Shown one piece after another: positions 16,978 to 25,553 of a DNA stretch of 47,409 bases. The position numbers and the translations under genes were made by a program. The notes below the pieces were generated by a model. It was not told the DNA's origin, searched no databases, and was given only the letters and a program-made list of their open reading frames with translations. The DNA comes from an uncultured Lachnospiraceae bacterium (lineage in GTDB: Bacteria > Bacillota > Clostridia > Lachnospirales > Lachnospiraceae): positions 1 to 47,409 of the forward strand of contig CANQUA010000016.1 in assembly GCA_947626915.1 (NCBI GenBank). Direction: 5' to 3'. Position 1 is the first letter of the stretch. Each line of letters opens with the position of its first letter.

Positions 16978-17805
16978 TCACATGTTTCCCATCAGCCGGT
17001 CCTTTAAAACGGCGACGCATTCCCGCACGCACAGATGCGGAAACAGCAGGAAATCCGAGCGGGCCGAAATGCCGTAGATATCCGCCATTCCCTGCATCCG
17101 GGCGATCATCATGGCCCGGAACACGTGAAAATTGCTGGTCAGGACCCCGATCTGCAGCGGTTTTTCCTCCACCATGAGATAGGGACCCGGCCCCATCTCC
17201 TGGCGGTTCGCTTTCGCCAGCTGCCGCCGGTTATCCTCCAGCCGCTCAATGACCAGCCGGCTGTAAGCAATGTTTTCCACCGTACTGGCGGACACCGGCT
17301 CCATGACCAGCCGGGAAGCCGGCACGCCGTTGTTCAGGAGATATTCGTACATGGCCTGGGCCTCAGTTTCCGGCTCGTCCGCTCCCTGCCCGCCGGACAA
17401 AATGAACACGGTTCCGGGGCTCTTCCTGCTGTATTCGACCGCCTTGTCCAGGCGCTGCTTCAGGGAATTGCTGATGCCCTGCTTCTGGACCTTCGCCCCC
17501 AGAACGATCACATAATCCAGTCCGGGCGTATCCGAGGTGGCCGCTCCCAAAAAGATCAGGACGCCCACGGCGCAGAGGATCACAAGGCCGGTCACCAGGC
17601 AGGTCAGCACCGATACAGGCAGCCACAGAGGAAACCGTTTCGGATGCAGACGGCAGTACCGGCTCCCCCAGGAGACGACCCCCAAAAATCCGGCCGCTGC
17701 CACCCAGAACCAGGAAAACGATACCGTAAATCCGGCGTAGATCGTGATCACCACATAATACGCCAGACACAAAACCGCTCCCACGCCCGTAATCCATGTC
17801 AGCAT
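16978..17805 (-). CDS. DUF218 (YdcF/ElyC/SanA-like) membrane protein
   Basis: A 275-residue protein with three predicted N-terminal transmembrane segments (within residues 1-95 from this start) followed by a DUF218 domain. Domain signatures are DYVIVLGAKV, FILSGGQGADEP and SASTVENIAYSR, with a final VLTSNFHVFRAMMIA. Members such as ElyC and SanA act in envelope biogenesis in other bacteria; the exact reaction is not established. I choose the ATG at 17805 because AAGGAGG lies 9 bases upstream; the frame is open to a GTG at 17835. The 5' region holds three AGGTTAY motifs. Confidence 0.8.
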   Translation of the reverse strand: MLTWITGVGAVLCLAYYVVITIYAGFTVSFSWFWVAAAGFLGVVSWGSRYCRLHPKRFPLWLPVSVLTCLVTGLVILCAVGVLIFLGAATSDTPGLDYVIVLGAKVQKQGISNSLKQRLDKAVEYSRKSPGTVFILSGGQGADEPETEAQAMYEYLLNNGVPASRLVMEPVSASTVENIAYSRLVIERLEDNRRQLAKANRQEMGPGPYLMVEEKPLQIGVLTSNFHVFRAMMIARMQGMADIYGISARSDFLLFPHLCVRECVAVLKDRLMGNM

Positions 17806-17825
17806 GGCCTTCTGCCTCCTTTCCG

Positions 17826-17864
17826 TAACCTTCACTCTCTATAACCTGTCCTGATTTGTAACCT
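17826..17864 (-). promoter_or_regulatory. AGGTTAY motif cluster upstream of the DUF218 gene
   Basis: On the minus strand AGGTTA occurs at 17826-17831, 17842-17847 and 17859-17864, spaced 16-17 bp. Similar clusters lie upstream of the AAA ATPase, dnaJ and (inverted) the mltG-like gene. Function is unknown. Confidence 0.4.
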
Positions 17865-17980
17865 GTTATTCCGGAAATATGCCGCGTTTTCCGGACTGCA
17901 GCCCGCGGTTTTTCCGTTTTTCTTCTATTCTTTTCTTTGCGGTTCTCGTTCTGTCTGCGGCCTTTACTCCGATCCGCGGC

Positions 17981-18046
17981 TCTCATTCCCTCTCAGCTTT
18001 CACTCCCGCCTGGGCTCTTCATTCCCTCTCAGCCGTCCCGCCTCCG
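17981..18046. repeat. 34-bp tandem duplication at the 3' end of the U32 gene
   Basis: Two diverged copies of CATTCCCTCTCAGC plus flanks lie at about 17981-18013 and 18016-18046. The second copy covers the stop codon of the U32 gene, so the duplication reaches into coding sequence. Confidence 0.6.
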
Positions 18047-19267
18047 CAGCAGGTCAAAGGGCTCAAGCTCCATTCCCAGCTCCATTCCCAGATCCACGCA
18101 GATTTTCTGCCTCGCGTGAGGGGCGCTTTCCTGAGAATGCCCCTCCTCATCACAGATTGCCCGCACCACGGCCTCCAGATTCCGGCCGTCCGGCTTCATG
18201 ATCTCGACCGTTTCGCCCACTGAAAATTTATTTTTCTGTTCCAGCCACCCGCGGCCCGCTCCGTCCGTGCGCTCAATGCTCCCCAGGTAAACGTAGTCCT
18301 TGATATAAGTACTGTTTCCATAGATCTGAGCCTCTGCCCCCGGTTTCCCGAAATAGAAACCGGTCGTAAACTCGCGGCGGGTACATTTGCCGATCTCCTG
18401 TTTATACCATTCCAGATTCTTCCGGTAAAGCTCCGCGCTCTGCCGATAATCGTCGATGGCCCTGCGGTAGGTCCTGGCCACCGCCGCCACGTAAAGCGCG
18501 TGCTTCATGCGGCCCTCGATCTTGAAGCTGTCGATGCCCGCCCCGATCATCTCAGGGATGTATTCGATCATGCACAGATCTTTCGAATTAAACAGGAACG
18601 TCCCCCGCTCGTTTTCATAAACCGGCAGATATTCGCCGGGCCTGGTCTCCTCCGCCACCGCGTAATTCCAGCGGCAGGGATGGGTACACTCTCCATGATT
18701 GGCGTCCCGGCCGGTAAAATAATTGCTCAGCAGGCACCGTCCGGAATAGGAAATGCACATGGCTCCGTGAACGAAGCACTCGATCTCCATGTCCTCCGGG
18801 ATCTTCCCGCGCAGCTCCCGGATCTCCTGAAGCGACAGTTCCCTGGCGGCCACCACCCGCTTCGCGCCCAGGTCGTGCCAGAAACGGTACGTCTCATAAT
18901 TCGTATTGTTCGCCTGGGTGCTGATATGCACGTCGGTTTCCGGCAGGATCCGGCGGGCGAGCCGGAACACGCCTGGATCGGAAATGATCAGCGCGTCCAT
19001 CCCTACGGTCCTCAGCTCTTCAAAATACGCCTCCACCCCGGGCAGATCGCCGTTATGCGCAAAAATATTGGCCGTCACGTAAACCTTTACCCCGCGGCTG
19101 TGGGCAAAGCTTACGCCCTCCCGCATCTCCTCCAGGGAAAAATTTTTCGCTTTGGCCCGCAGTCCGAACGCCTCCCCTCCGATATAAACCGCATCGGCGC
19201 CGTAGACCACGGCGGTCTTCAGTATCTCCAGGCTCCCGGCGGGAACCAGCAGTTCTATGCTTCGCAT
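18029..19267 (-). CDS. U32 family protein, probable tRNA 5-hydroxyuridine synthesis (TrhP-like)
   Basis: A 412-residue U32 protein. Family marks are ELLVPAGSLEILKTAVVYGADAVYIGG at the start, the MCISYSGRCLLSNYFTGRDANHGECTHPCRW cysteine region and the DSFKIEGRMK motif. Bacterial TrhP members use prephenate to help hydroxylate U34 of tRNA. It is encoded just after an O-methyltransferase resembling TrmR, the enzyme that methylates ho5U34, mirroring the yrrMNO arrangement of Bacillus subtilis. The start at 19267 gives the conserved MRSIELLVPAG beginning. The C-terminus holds a 12-bp repeat (GMELGMELE) and ends in a duplicated segment. Confidence 0.85.
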   Translation of the reverse strand: MRSIELLVPAGSLEILKTAVVYGADAVYIGGEAFGLRAKAKNFSLEEMREGVSFAHSRGVKVYVTANIFAHNGDLPGVEAYFEELRTVGMDALIISDPGVFRLARRILPETDVHISTQANNTNYETYRFWHDLGAKRVVAARELSLQEIRELRGKIPEDMEIECFVHGAMCISYSGRCLLSNYFTGRDANHGECTHPCRWNYAVAEETRPGEYLPVYENERGTFLFNSKDLCMIEYIPEMIGAGIDSFKIEGRMKHALYVAAVARTYRRAIDDYRQSAELYRKNLEWYKQEIGKCTRREFTTGFYFGKPGAEAQIYGNSTYIKDYVYLGSIERTDGAGRGWLEQKNKFSVGETVEIMKPDGRNLEAVVRAICDEEGHSQESAPHARQKICVDLGMELGMELEPFDLLRRRDG

Positions 19268-19348
19268 CCTGTCGATCTCGTCCTTTCTATCATAGCATAA
19301 TCGCGGACAATAGAAAACCTGTTTCTGCGCCAAAGATGCGGCAGCCGG

Positions 19349-20002
19349 TCATCCCTCCGGCCTTTTGACGCACAGCGCCGCGCCGTCTCCCACCGGCAGG
19401 ACCGCAGACTGGAGCGCCGGGCTGTGCTTGATCTCCCACAGAAACTCCCGCATCCGGCTGTGTATGGTCCGGCCGCGCCGCTCCACCGCGAAACGGGATT
19501 CCAGAATCGTCCGCTCCTGCAGCACATTGTCGGCGATCAGCACCCCTCCCGCGGGCATCAGCCGCAGAAGTTCCGGCAGCCATTTCCCGTACTGCCCCTT
19601 GGCGGCGTCCAGAAAGATCAGATCAAAAGCCCCGCCCGGAAGCTTCGGCAAAACCTCCTCCGCGTCCTGCCCGATCAATTCAATCCGCGTCTCCAGTCCC
19701 GCCCTGCGGAAATTCTCCCGGGCCTCCGCGATCCTGGCCTCATCCTTCTCAATGGTCGTGATGCGGCAGGCCGGCGGCGCGGCGGAAGCCATCCATACAG
19801 CAGAATAGCCTACGGCGGTTCCGATCTCCAGAATCGCCCCAGGCTGTTTCATCGTCACAATTGTTTTTAACAGAGCGCCGGTTTCTTTCCGAATGATCGG
19901 AATCCCGCGCCTGACCGCATCCTCCGCGATCACCCCGCACAGCGGATCCCCGTCCGGCTCCAGCGAGAGGAGATAGTCGCGGATCCGCTCTTCGTCCATC
20001 AT
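19349..20002 (-). CDS. SAM-dependent O-methyltransferase, TrmR-like
   Basis: A 217-residue class I methyltransferase of the COMT-like family 3. Motif I is EIGTAVGYSAVWMA, the acidic ribose-binding loop is TIEKDE, and DLIFLDAAKG and LIADNVL carry the metal ligands. Its position between an mltG-like gene and a U32 gene matches TrmR, which makes 5-methoxyuridine at tRNA position 34. Its ATG overlaps the stop of the mltG-like gene by 4 bp. The tRNA role is inferred from context; many relatives are annotated only as O-methyltransferases. Confidence 0.85.
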   Translation of the reverse strand: MMDEERIRDYLLSLEPDGDPLCGVIAEDAVRRGIPIIRKETGALLKTIVTMKQPGAILEIGTAVGYSAVWMASAAPPACRITTIEKDEARIAEARENFRRAGLETRIELIGQDAEEVLPKLPGGAFDLIFLDAAKGQYGKWLPELLRLMPAGGVLIADNVLQERTILESRFAVERRGRTIHSRMREFLWEIKHSPALQSAVLPVGDGAALCVKRPEG

Positions 20003-20436
20003 TCCTCGGCACTGCTTTCTTCCGTCTCTTCCTCCTGATTTCCATCCCGCAGGGTCACGATGATCTCCTTGGCCGTCATCGACGTATTCAGCAGAAACGT
20101 TCCGGCCTTCACGGGATTGCCGTAGCTGGAAAATTTATATCCGTACTCATAAAACAGGCTCTGGATAATAAAGGAGAACCTGTTTTTGATCAGGCCGCTC
20201 TCCTCCAGGGCCGCCGCGATATTGATCAGACTGCTGTCCTCCTCAATCGTAACGCGCATGTCCTCTCCCGGAAATTCCGCCGCGGCCGTATCGTAAAACA
20301 GGCTGTGGCCGAACCGATAGCCCTGGACAATGGCTTCGTGCAGCAGCATAACGGCCACCGCGATCACAATCAGCTTCCAGGAAACGGTAATAATGGACTT
20401 CGTTACCCGGTTGATCTCTTTTGTTCTCTCGCTCAT
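19999..20436 (-). CDS. Short MltG-like membrane protein without the catalytic domain
   Basis: A 145-residue protein with one N-terminal transmembrane helix (about 16-36), then a segment FPGEDMRVTIEEDSSLINIAAALEESGLIKNRFSF resembling the LysM-like entry domain of endolytic transglycosylase MltG, and YGNPVKAGTFLLNTSMTAKEIIVTL, the usual lead-in to the YceG domain. The catalytic YceG portion is absent and the protein ends in an acidic tail. A regulatory or scaffolding role at the envelope is possible. It sits where yrrL (mltG) sits in B. subtilis, just before the trmR/trhP homologues. The start has GGAGGGGG upstream. Confidence 0.75.
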   Translation of the reverse strand: MSERTKEINRVTKSIITVSWKLIVIAVAVMLLHEAIVQGYRFGHSLFYDTAAAEFPGEDMRVTIEEDSSLINIAAALEESGLIKNRFSFIIQSLFYEYGYKFSSYGNPVKAGTFLLNTSMTAKEIIVTLRDGNQEEETEESSAEE

Positions 20437-20480
20437 ATTCCATCAACCCCCTCCGCGTCTCATTTTCACAGTATAACCGC

Positions 20481-20498
20481 AGGTTATCCGACAGGTTA
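20481..20498 (+). promoter_or_regulatory. AGGTTAY pair between RNase J and the mltG-like gene
   Basis: AGGTTAT and AGGTTAC occur at 20481 and 20493 on the plus strand, in the gap after the RNase J stop. Relative to the mltG-like gene they are inverted compared with the clusters upstream of the DUF218 and AAA genes. Confidence 0.3.
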
Positions 20499-20500
20499 CC

Positions 20501-22186
20501 TTAATAGTTTACTTCCATGATGATCGGAAGGATCATGGGATTCCGTTTCATCTTCTTCCAGAGAAAATCGCTGAGATCGTCCCGGATGATGTTCTTGATC
20601 TTGCTCCAGTCGCTGATATGGCGGTCCAGGCAGTCCTGCACCGACTCCTCCACCACATGGCGGGATTCGTCCAGCAGATCCTCGGATTCCCGCACGTAGA
20701 CGAAACCCCGGGACACGATATCGGGCCCCGCCAGGAGCTGGTTGGAATATTTCTCCAGCGTCAGCACCACGATGATGATCCCGTTCTGGGCCAGGTTCTG
20801 CCGGTCGCGGAGCACGATATTGCCCACGTCCCCGACGCCCAGGCCGTCCACCAGGATCGCGCCCGCCTGGACATGATCCACGATGCGGCACCGCTCCTCC
20901 GACACTTCCACCACGTCGCCGGAAGACATAATCAGAACATTCTCCTTCGGAATGCCCATGGACTCGGCCAGATTCTTCTGGGCCACCAGATGACGGTACT
21001 CGCCGTGAACCGGCAGCGCGTACCGGGGATGGGTCAGAGAATAGATCAGCTTGATCTCTTCCTGGCAGGCGTGGCCCGATACATGGGTATCCTGGAAAAT
21101 CACTTCGGCCCCCTTGATCGACAGCTCGTTGATCACCTTGGAAACCGCTTTCTCATTGCCGGGGATCGGCGTCGAACTCAGAATGATCACGTCGGTGGGC
21201 TTGATGGACACCTTTTTGTGCATACCGGAGGCCATCCGCGAAAGCGCCGCCATGGACTCGCCCTGGCTGCCCGTCGTGATCAGCACCGTCTTCTCGTCGG
21301 GATAATTGCGCAGGTTATCGATGTCGATCAGCGTGCCGTCCGGAATATTGATATAGCCCAGCTCGCTGGCGATGCCGATGACCGTCACCATGCTGCGGCC
21401 CTCGATCACCACTTTCCTGCCGTATTTGTAAGCGGAATTGATGATCTGCTGGACCCGGTCCACATTGGAAGAAAACGTCGCCACAAGGATCCGGTTGTCC
21501 TTGTGCTCCGCAAAGATCGCGTCAAAGGTCTTGCCCACAGTCCGCTCCGAGGCCGTGAAACCGGTCCGCAGCGCGTTGGTGCTGTCGCACATCAGAGCCA
21601 GCACGCCTTTTTTGCCCAGTTCCGCGAACCGCTGCAGGTCGGCCGGTTCCCCGAATACCGGCGTATAATCGATCTTAAAATCGCCGGTGTGCAGAAGGAT
21701 CCCCGCCGGGGTAAACACCGCCAGCGCGGAAGCGTCGGCGATACTGTGGTTCGTCTTGATAAATTCCACGCGGAAAACACCCAGATTGATCGTCTGGCCG
21801 TGCTTCACCACTTTCCGTTTGGTATTCTTCAGCAGGTTGTGCTCTTTCAGCTTATTCTCGATCAGCGCGATCGTCAGCTTCGTGCCGTACACGGGCACAT
21901 TGATCTCCTGCAGTACATAGGGAAGAGCGCCGATATGGTCCTCATGTCCGTGGGTGATCACAAATCCCTTGATCTTTTCCTGATTCTGTTTCAGATACGT
22001 AATGTCGGGAATACAGAGATCGATCCCCAGCATGTCATCGGATGGGAACGCCAGGCCGCAGTCGATGATAATCATATCGTTCTCATACTCGATGGCCGTG
22101 ATGTTCATGCCGATCTGCTCCAGCCCGCCCAGCGGAATGATCTTCACCCTGGCCGGCTGAACGTTGTTTTTATTTTGTTGTTTCAA
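20501..22186 (-). CDS. rnj: Ribonuclease J
   Basis: A 561-residue RNase J, the metallo-beta-lactamase/beta-CASP enzyme with endo- and 5'-exoribonuclease activity in mRNA turnover. The zinc motif HGHEDH is at 79-84, and the beta-CASP signatures (HTGDFKIDYTP, MCDSTNA, LITTGSQGE, SGHA, PVHGEYRHL) follow. The start is a TTG at 22186 with GGAGG 7 bases upstream; it overlaps the fur stop by 4 bp (TTGA), implying coupling. The longer frame to 22252 only runs inside fur. The gene follows ireB-ruvX-DUF1292-fur, a conserved order in related Clostridia. Confidence 0.96.
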   Translation of the reverse strand: MKQQNKNNVQPARVKIIPLGGLEQIGMNITAIEYENDMIIIDCGLAFPSDDMLGIDLCIPDITYLKQNQEKIKGFVITHGHEDHIGALPYVLQEINVPVYGTKLTIALIENKLKEHNLLKNTKRKVVKHGQTINLGVFRVEFIKTNHSIADASALAVFTPAGILLHTGDFKIDYTPVFGEPADLQRFAELGKKGVLALMCDSTNALRTGFTASERTVGKTFDAIFAEHKDNRILVATFSSNVDRVQQIINSAYKYGRKVVIEGRSMVTVIGIASELGYINIPDGTLIDIDNLRNYPDEKTVLITTGSQGESMAALSRMASGMHKKVSIKPTDVIILSSTPIPGNEKAVSKVINELSIKGAEVIFQDTHVSGHACQEEIKLIYSLTHPRYALPVHGEYRHLVAQKNLAESMGIPKENVLIMSSGDVVEVSEERCRIVDHVQAGAILVDGLGVGDVGNIVLRDRQNLAQNGIIIVVLTLEKYSNQLLAGPDIVSRGFVYVRESEDLLDESRHVVEESVQDCLDRHISDWSKIKNIIRDDLSDFLWKKMKRNPMILPIIMEVNY

Positions 22187-22677
22187 TCTATTACCTCCGT
22201 GATCTGTCTGTCCGAATGTCTGTCTTTCTGCTTTTCTCTGCAGGAGCGGCAATACCCATATAATTTCACCTCATGATCCGTAACGACAAAGCCCAGCCGC
22301 TCACAAAGGCTCTGTTCCAAAGTATCCAGCAAATCTTCCTCAAACGAGAATACCGCGCCGCAGCCGGAGCAGATCGCATGGTGGTGGCGATGATGCTTCT
22401 CCTGCTCCTCTCCGGGGAGCTGGCTCAGTTCGTAGCGGGTAAAACCGTCGTCGAGGCTGAGCTTGTCCAGAAGCTGCAGATCGACCAGCACCTGCAGATT
22501 TCGATAAACCGTGGCAAGGCCGATTTCCGGGCAGCGTTCCCTGGCCAGCTCATAGATATCCTCGGCCGTCAGATGCTCGCCCGGATGCGCCGCCATCAGC
22601 TCCAGTACCAGAAGCCTCTGCTGGGTCACTTTCAGTTTTTTCTCTTTCAGCATCTGCTTAAAAATGCTCTCGTCCAT
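22183..22677 (-). CDS. Fur-family metal or peroxide-responsive repressor
   Basis: A 164-residue Fur-family regulator with the winged helix at about 10-80 (recognition region EIGLATVYRNLQVLVD) and a C-terminal dimerisation/metal domain. Structural zinc is bound by CSGC (103/106) and CRSC (143/146), with a histidine-rich HHRHHH at 95-100 for a regulatory metal. It could be Fur, PerR or Zur; nothing visible decides. It is translationally coupled to RNase J. The start has GGGGGAAG upstream. Confidence 0.92.
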   Translation of the reverse strand: MDESIFKQMLKEKKLKVTQQRLLVLELMAAHPGEHLTAEDIYELARERCPEIGLATVYRNLQVLVDLQLLDKLSLDDGFTRYELSQLPGEEQEKHHRHHHAICSGCGAVFSFEEDLLDTLEQSLCERLGFVVTDHEVKLYGYCRSCREKQKDRHSDRQITEVID

Positions 22678-22700
22678 ATGCGGCCTCTTCCCCCGCGTAC

Positions 22701-22979
22701 TTATTTCTCCAAATCCACGTCCATGTCTTCCATCAGCTCTGAAAAAATATCAAACAGATAATCCAGTTCCGCGTCGTTTTCCACAAATTCATAGACCGCG
22801 TCCGCATCCTCCGCTTCCGAAAGATCTTTCAGGATGTAGCACTGTCCGTCCTCCTCATCCTCTCCCGAATCGGTCACCAGCAGATAATTCACGCCGCCGA
22901 TCCTGGTTTCTTCCAAAACCGTAAAATCCACCCTTTCTCCGTCCTCTGTCTCCAGGGTGATCGTCTTGTCCTCTTCCAT
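22701..22979 (-). CDS. DUF1292 family protein (YrzB-like)
   Basis: A 92-residue, very acidic protein of the DUF1292 family, with the typical ITLETEDGERVDFTVLEETRIGGVNYLLVTD core and an acidic C-terminus. The function of the family is unknown. Its place between ruvX and fur is conserved in Clostridia. A ribosome site GGAG lies about 8 bases upstream. Confidence 0.88.
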   Translation of the reverse strand: MEEDKTITLETEDGERVDFTVLEETRIGGVNYLLVTDSGEDEEDGQCYILKDLSEAEDADAVYEFVENDAELDYLFDIFSELMEDMDVDLEK

Positions 22980-22994
22980 CTCTGACTCCTCTTC

Positions 22995-23420
22995 TCATCC
23001 CGCCTGCCGGGCATTCAGATAATCCTGCAGAATGATCCCGGCCGCTATCTTGTCGATAACCTTTTTCCGCTCGCCTGCCGGCACGCCGCTCTCTTCCAGA
23101 ATCTCGTCCGCCGCCACCGTCGTCAGACGTTCATCCCACAAAATCACCGGAAGACCCGTCCGGCGCTTTAAAATCTCCGCAAACTCCTCCGTCCGTTTCG
23201 CCCGTTCCCCGATCGTATCGTCCATATTCATAGGATAACCCAAAACGATCGTTTCAACCTGATACTGCGCGATCAGCTCCTCGATCCTGCGGCAGGTGGC
23301 GCGCAGCTTGTTATCTTCCTTGCGTGTGATCGTCTCCAGCCCCTGGGCGATCAGCCCCGTGGGATCGCAGACTGCCACGCCAACAGTTTTCGTACCGAAA
23401 TCCAGACCCATGATCCTCAT
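22995..23420 (-). CDS. ruvX: Holliday-junction-resolvase-like RuvX (YqgF)
   Basis: A 141-residue YqgF/RuvX RNase H-fold protein, implicated in 16S rRNA 5' processing and/or Holliday junction resolution. The first acidic motif is [14 protein letters not shown], the [14 protein letters not shown] loop follows, then WDERLTT, and the C-terminal acidic motif is [15 protein letters not shown]. The start MRIMGLDFG at 23420 is chosen because GGAG lies 8 bases upstream; the frame extends to 23438. Confidence 0.95.
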   Translation of the reverse strand: MRIMGLDFGTKTVGVAVCDPTGLIAQGLETITRKEDNKLRATCRRIEELIAQYQVETIVLGYPMNMDDTIGERAKRTEEFAEILKRRTGLPVILWDERLTTVAADEILEESGVPAGERKKVIDKIAAGIILQDYLNARQAG

Positions 23421-23657
23421 ATCGTCCGCTCCAGCCAATGATTCACGGTATGAGAGCAGCTTTTATAAAACTGTCTGCTGCCCGGACCGTTTTTAACATA
23501 CCACTATCCGAGAGCCTTTTTCCTTTCAAAAGTCTCCCGGATCCATCCAGGGTCCGACCCATAAAACAGGTTCCCGCCCTGCCAATATTCAGTTCACGTC
23601 CCGCTCTTTCGTACTTTACCCGAATGCCCCCCGGCCGCTTCAAACTGACCCATACGG

Positions 23658-23918
23658 TCACTGAAGCCGCTCCTGAATATACGCAGACAAAAGAAGCTCC
23701 AGAATCTCGTCGCGCTCTACCTTCATGATGAGACTTCTGGCGTTCTTATGGCTGGTAATGTAGGTTGGATCTCCAGACATGATATATCCTACGATCTGAT
23801 TGACAGGGTTATATCCTTTTTCTGTCAGCGCAGTATACACCTGCTGCAAAACCTGACTCACATCCATCTGATTCTCTTGTACCGCTCGAAAATGTTGTGT
23901 ATTTTGAATATCGCCCAT
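23658..23918 (-). CDS. IreB family protein (DUF965)
   Basis: An 86-residue IreB homologue. In Enterococcus IreB is a small dimer phosphorylated on threonines by the Ser/Thr kinase IreK and affects cephalosporin tolerance. Conserved segments QQVYTALTEKGYNPVNQIVGYIMSGDPTYITSHKNARSLI are all present. The N-terminus MGDIQNTQHF offers Thr7 as a candidate phosphosite; that is inference. It is the first gene of the ireB-ruvX-DUF1292-fur-rnj run and has its own predicted promoter. Confidence 0.93.
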   Translation of the reverse strand: MGDIQNTQHFRAVQENQMDVSQVLQQVYTALTEKGYNPVNQIVGYIMSGDPTYITSHKNARSLIMKVERDEILELLLSAYIQERLQ

Positions 23919-23949
23919 TTGTCCTCACGTCCTTTAACTGTTCACCTTT

Positions 23950-23978
23950 ATTTTATACCATTTTTTGCCATTCGTAAA
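23950..23978 (-). promoter_or_regulatory. Predicted promoter for ireB
   Basis: TTTACG (23973-23978), 17 bp, TAAAAT (23950-23955) on the minus strand, about 30 bases upstream of the ireB start, in an AT-rich stretch. The -35 is weak. Confidence 0.45.
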
Positions 23979-24000
23979 GGGAAATATTTATAAAATATTC

Positions 24001-25407
24001 CTATTGTTTTTCGGACAATCTCCACAATACAAACAATTCCTGATTCAGCATTTTTTCCAGCCGTCCCCGGACGATCCGGCCCTTTTCCGCCTCCTCCCAG
24101 GGTATTACCGCCTTCAGATACTCCTTCGTATGGCCTACCAGATATTCCGTTCCGTCCACCGTGATCTTTTCCTCAAAAAGAACCTCCCGCGTTTCCCCCA
24201 GGAACTGCTTCCGGTATGCCAAAGACGCTTCCTCGTCCAGCCGGAGCAGGCGGGCGCTGCGGGCGTGTTTGACCGATTCTTCCACCTGATCCGGCATGGC
24301 CGCGGCCCGCGTCCCCGCGCGGCGGGAATAGGGGAATACATGCAGTTCATAAAAACCGATCTTTTTAATAAATGCCTCGGTCCGGGCAAATTCTTCCTCC
24401 GTTTCCCCCGGAAAACCCGTGATCACATCCGTCGTGATCGCCGGACGATCAAAATACCGGCGCAAGATCCGGCAGCCGTTCTCATATTCCTCCGTCGTAT
24501 AGTGCCGGTTCATCCGCTTAAGCGTCGCGTCGCAGCCGCTCTGCAGCGACAGATGGAAATGGGGGCAGACCGTGCGCAGCTTTGACAGGCGCTGCGCAAA
24601 CTCCTCCGTCACGATGCGCGGCTCCAGGGAACCCAGCCGCAGCCGCCTGAGCCCTTCTATGGCGTCCAGCCGCTCCACCAGCCCGATCAGATCTTCCCTC
24701 CTCTGCGGGGGCAGATCGATCCCATAGGAACTGATATGGATCCCGGTCAGCACGATCTCCTGATATCCGGCATTCACCAGCGTCTCCGCTTCCGCCGCGA
24801 CCTCTTCCGGTGCGCGGCTCCGGACGCGGCCTCTGGCGTAGGGAATGATACAGTAGCTGCAGAATTGATTGCAGCCGTCCTGAATCTTGATAAACGCCCT
24901 GGTATGGCTCTCCGTATGGTCAATGGAAAGGGGTTCATATTCGCGCGCCGCGGAAATATCCGACAATTTCCCCTTGAGCGCCGGCTTCCGCGCGGGGAAC
25001 AGGGGCTGCGCCGGGATATTTTCGCTTTGACAAATGTTTTCCTGCGCCGGCACACATTCCCGTTCCTCCATAAAATCCTCCAGGATCCGCACCAGTTCGG
25101 ATTTTTCGTGATTTCCGACGACCAGGTCCACGGCCGGATCCTCCGCCAGCGCATCCGCGGCCACCTGCACATAACAGCCGGCCGCCACTACGACCCCGCG
25201 GGGATTCCTCTTTTTCGCCCGGTGCAGCATCTGCCGGGATTTTTTGTCCGCCACACTGGTGACGGTACAGGTATTGACCACATAGACGTCCGCCTCCTCC
25301 TCGAACGGCACGATCTCATACCCTGCCTTCCGGAGAAGCTGCCCCATGGCCTCCGTCTCATACGCGTTTACCTTGCATCCCAGATTGTGCAGCGCCGCTC
25401 GTCTCAT
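24001..25407 (-). CDS. mtaB: tRNA t6A37 methylthiotransferase MtaB
   Basis: A 468-residue radical-SAM methylthiotransferase of the MtaB (YqeV) branch, which converts t6A37 to ms2t6A37 in tRNA. The N-terminal UPF0004 domain carries three [4Fe-4S] cysteines (Cys11, Cys47, Cys78), and the radical-SAM CxxxCxxC is CNQFCSYC (Cys179, 183, 186). A C-terminal TRAM domain follows. The beginning MRRAALHNLGCKVNAYE is diagnostic of MtaB over MiaB or RimO. It diverges from the HPr-like gene. Confidence 0.95.
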   Translation of the reverse strand: MRRAALHNLGCKVNAYETEAMGQLLRKAGYEIVPFEEEADVYVVNTCTVTSVADKKSRQMLHRAKKRNPRGVVVAAGCYVQVAADALAEDPAVDLVVGNHEKSELVRILEDFMEERECVPAQENICQSENIPAQPLFPARKPALKGKLSDISAAREYEPLSIDHTESHTRAFIKIQDGCNQFCSYCIIPYARGRVRSRAPEEVAAEAETLVNAGYQEIVLTGIHISSYGIDLPPQRREDLIGLVERLDAIEGLRRLRLGSLEPRIVTEEFAQRLSKLRTVCPHFHLSLQSGCDATLKRMNRHYTTEEYENGCRILRRYFDRPAITTDVITGFPGETEEEFARTEAFIKKIGFYELHVFPYSRRAGTRAAAMPDQVEESVKHARSARLLRLDEEASLAYRKQFLGETREVLFEEKITVDGTEYLVGHTKEYLKAVIPWEEAEKGRIVRGRLEKMLNQELFVLWRLSEKQ

Positions 25408-25462
25408 ATTCCGCCTCTTTCCAATCCCATCCGTTTTTTGCGTTTTTCATACAAACTGACTC

Positions 25463-25491
25463 TTGACTTTTATCCGGCCAATCATTACTAT
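25463..25491 (+). promoter_or_regulatory. Promoter of the HPr-like gene
   Basis: TTGACT (25463-25468), 17 bp, TACTAT (25486-25491) on the plus strand, about 60 bases upstream of the ATG. The gene also has a strong AAGGAGGAG ribosome site, so it is probably well expressed. Confidence 0.65.
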
Positions 25492-25553
25492 ATATAGCAG
25501 ACCTGCCATACAATGACTGCGGTCAACATGACAATCCAAGGAGGAGTTTTTGT

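Noticed and set aside
23443-23661. 72-codon minus-strand ORF between ireB and ruvX, overlapping the ireB stop by 4 bp
   Set aside because: The overlap is tempting, but there is no recognisable domain, no clear ribosome site, and the region looks like a plain spacer. Conservation in relatives would reopen it.
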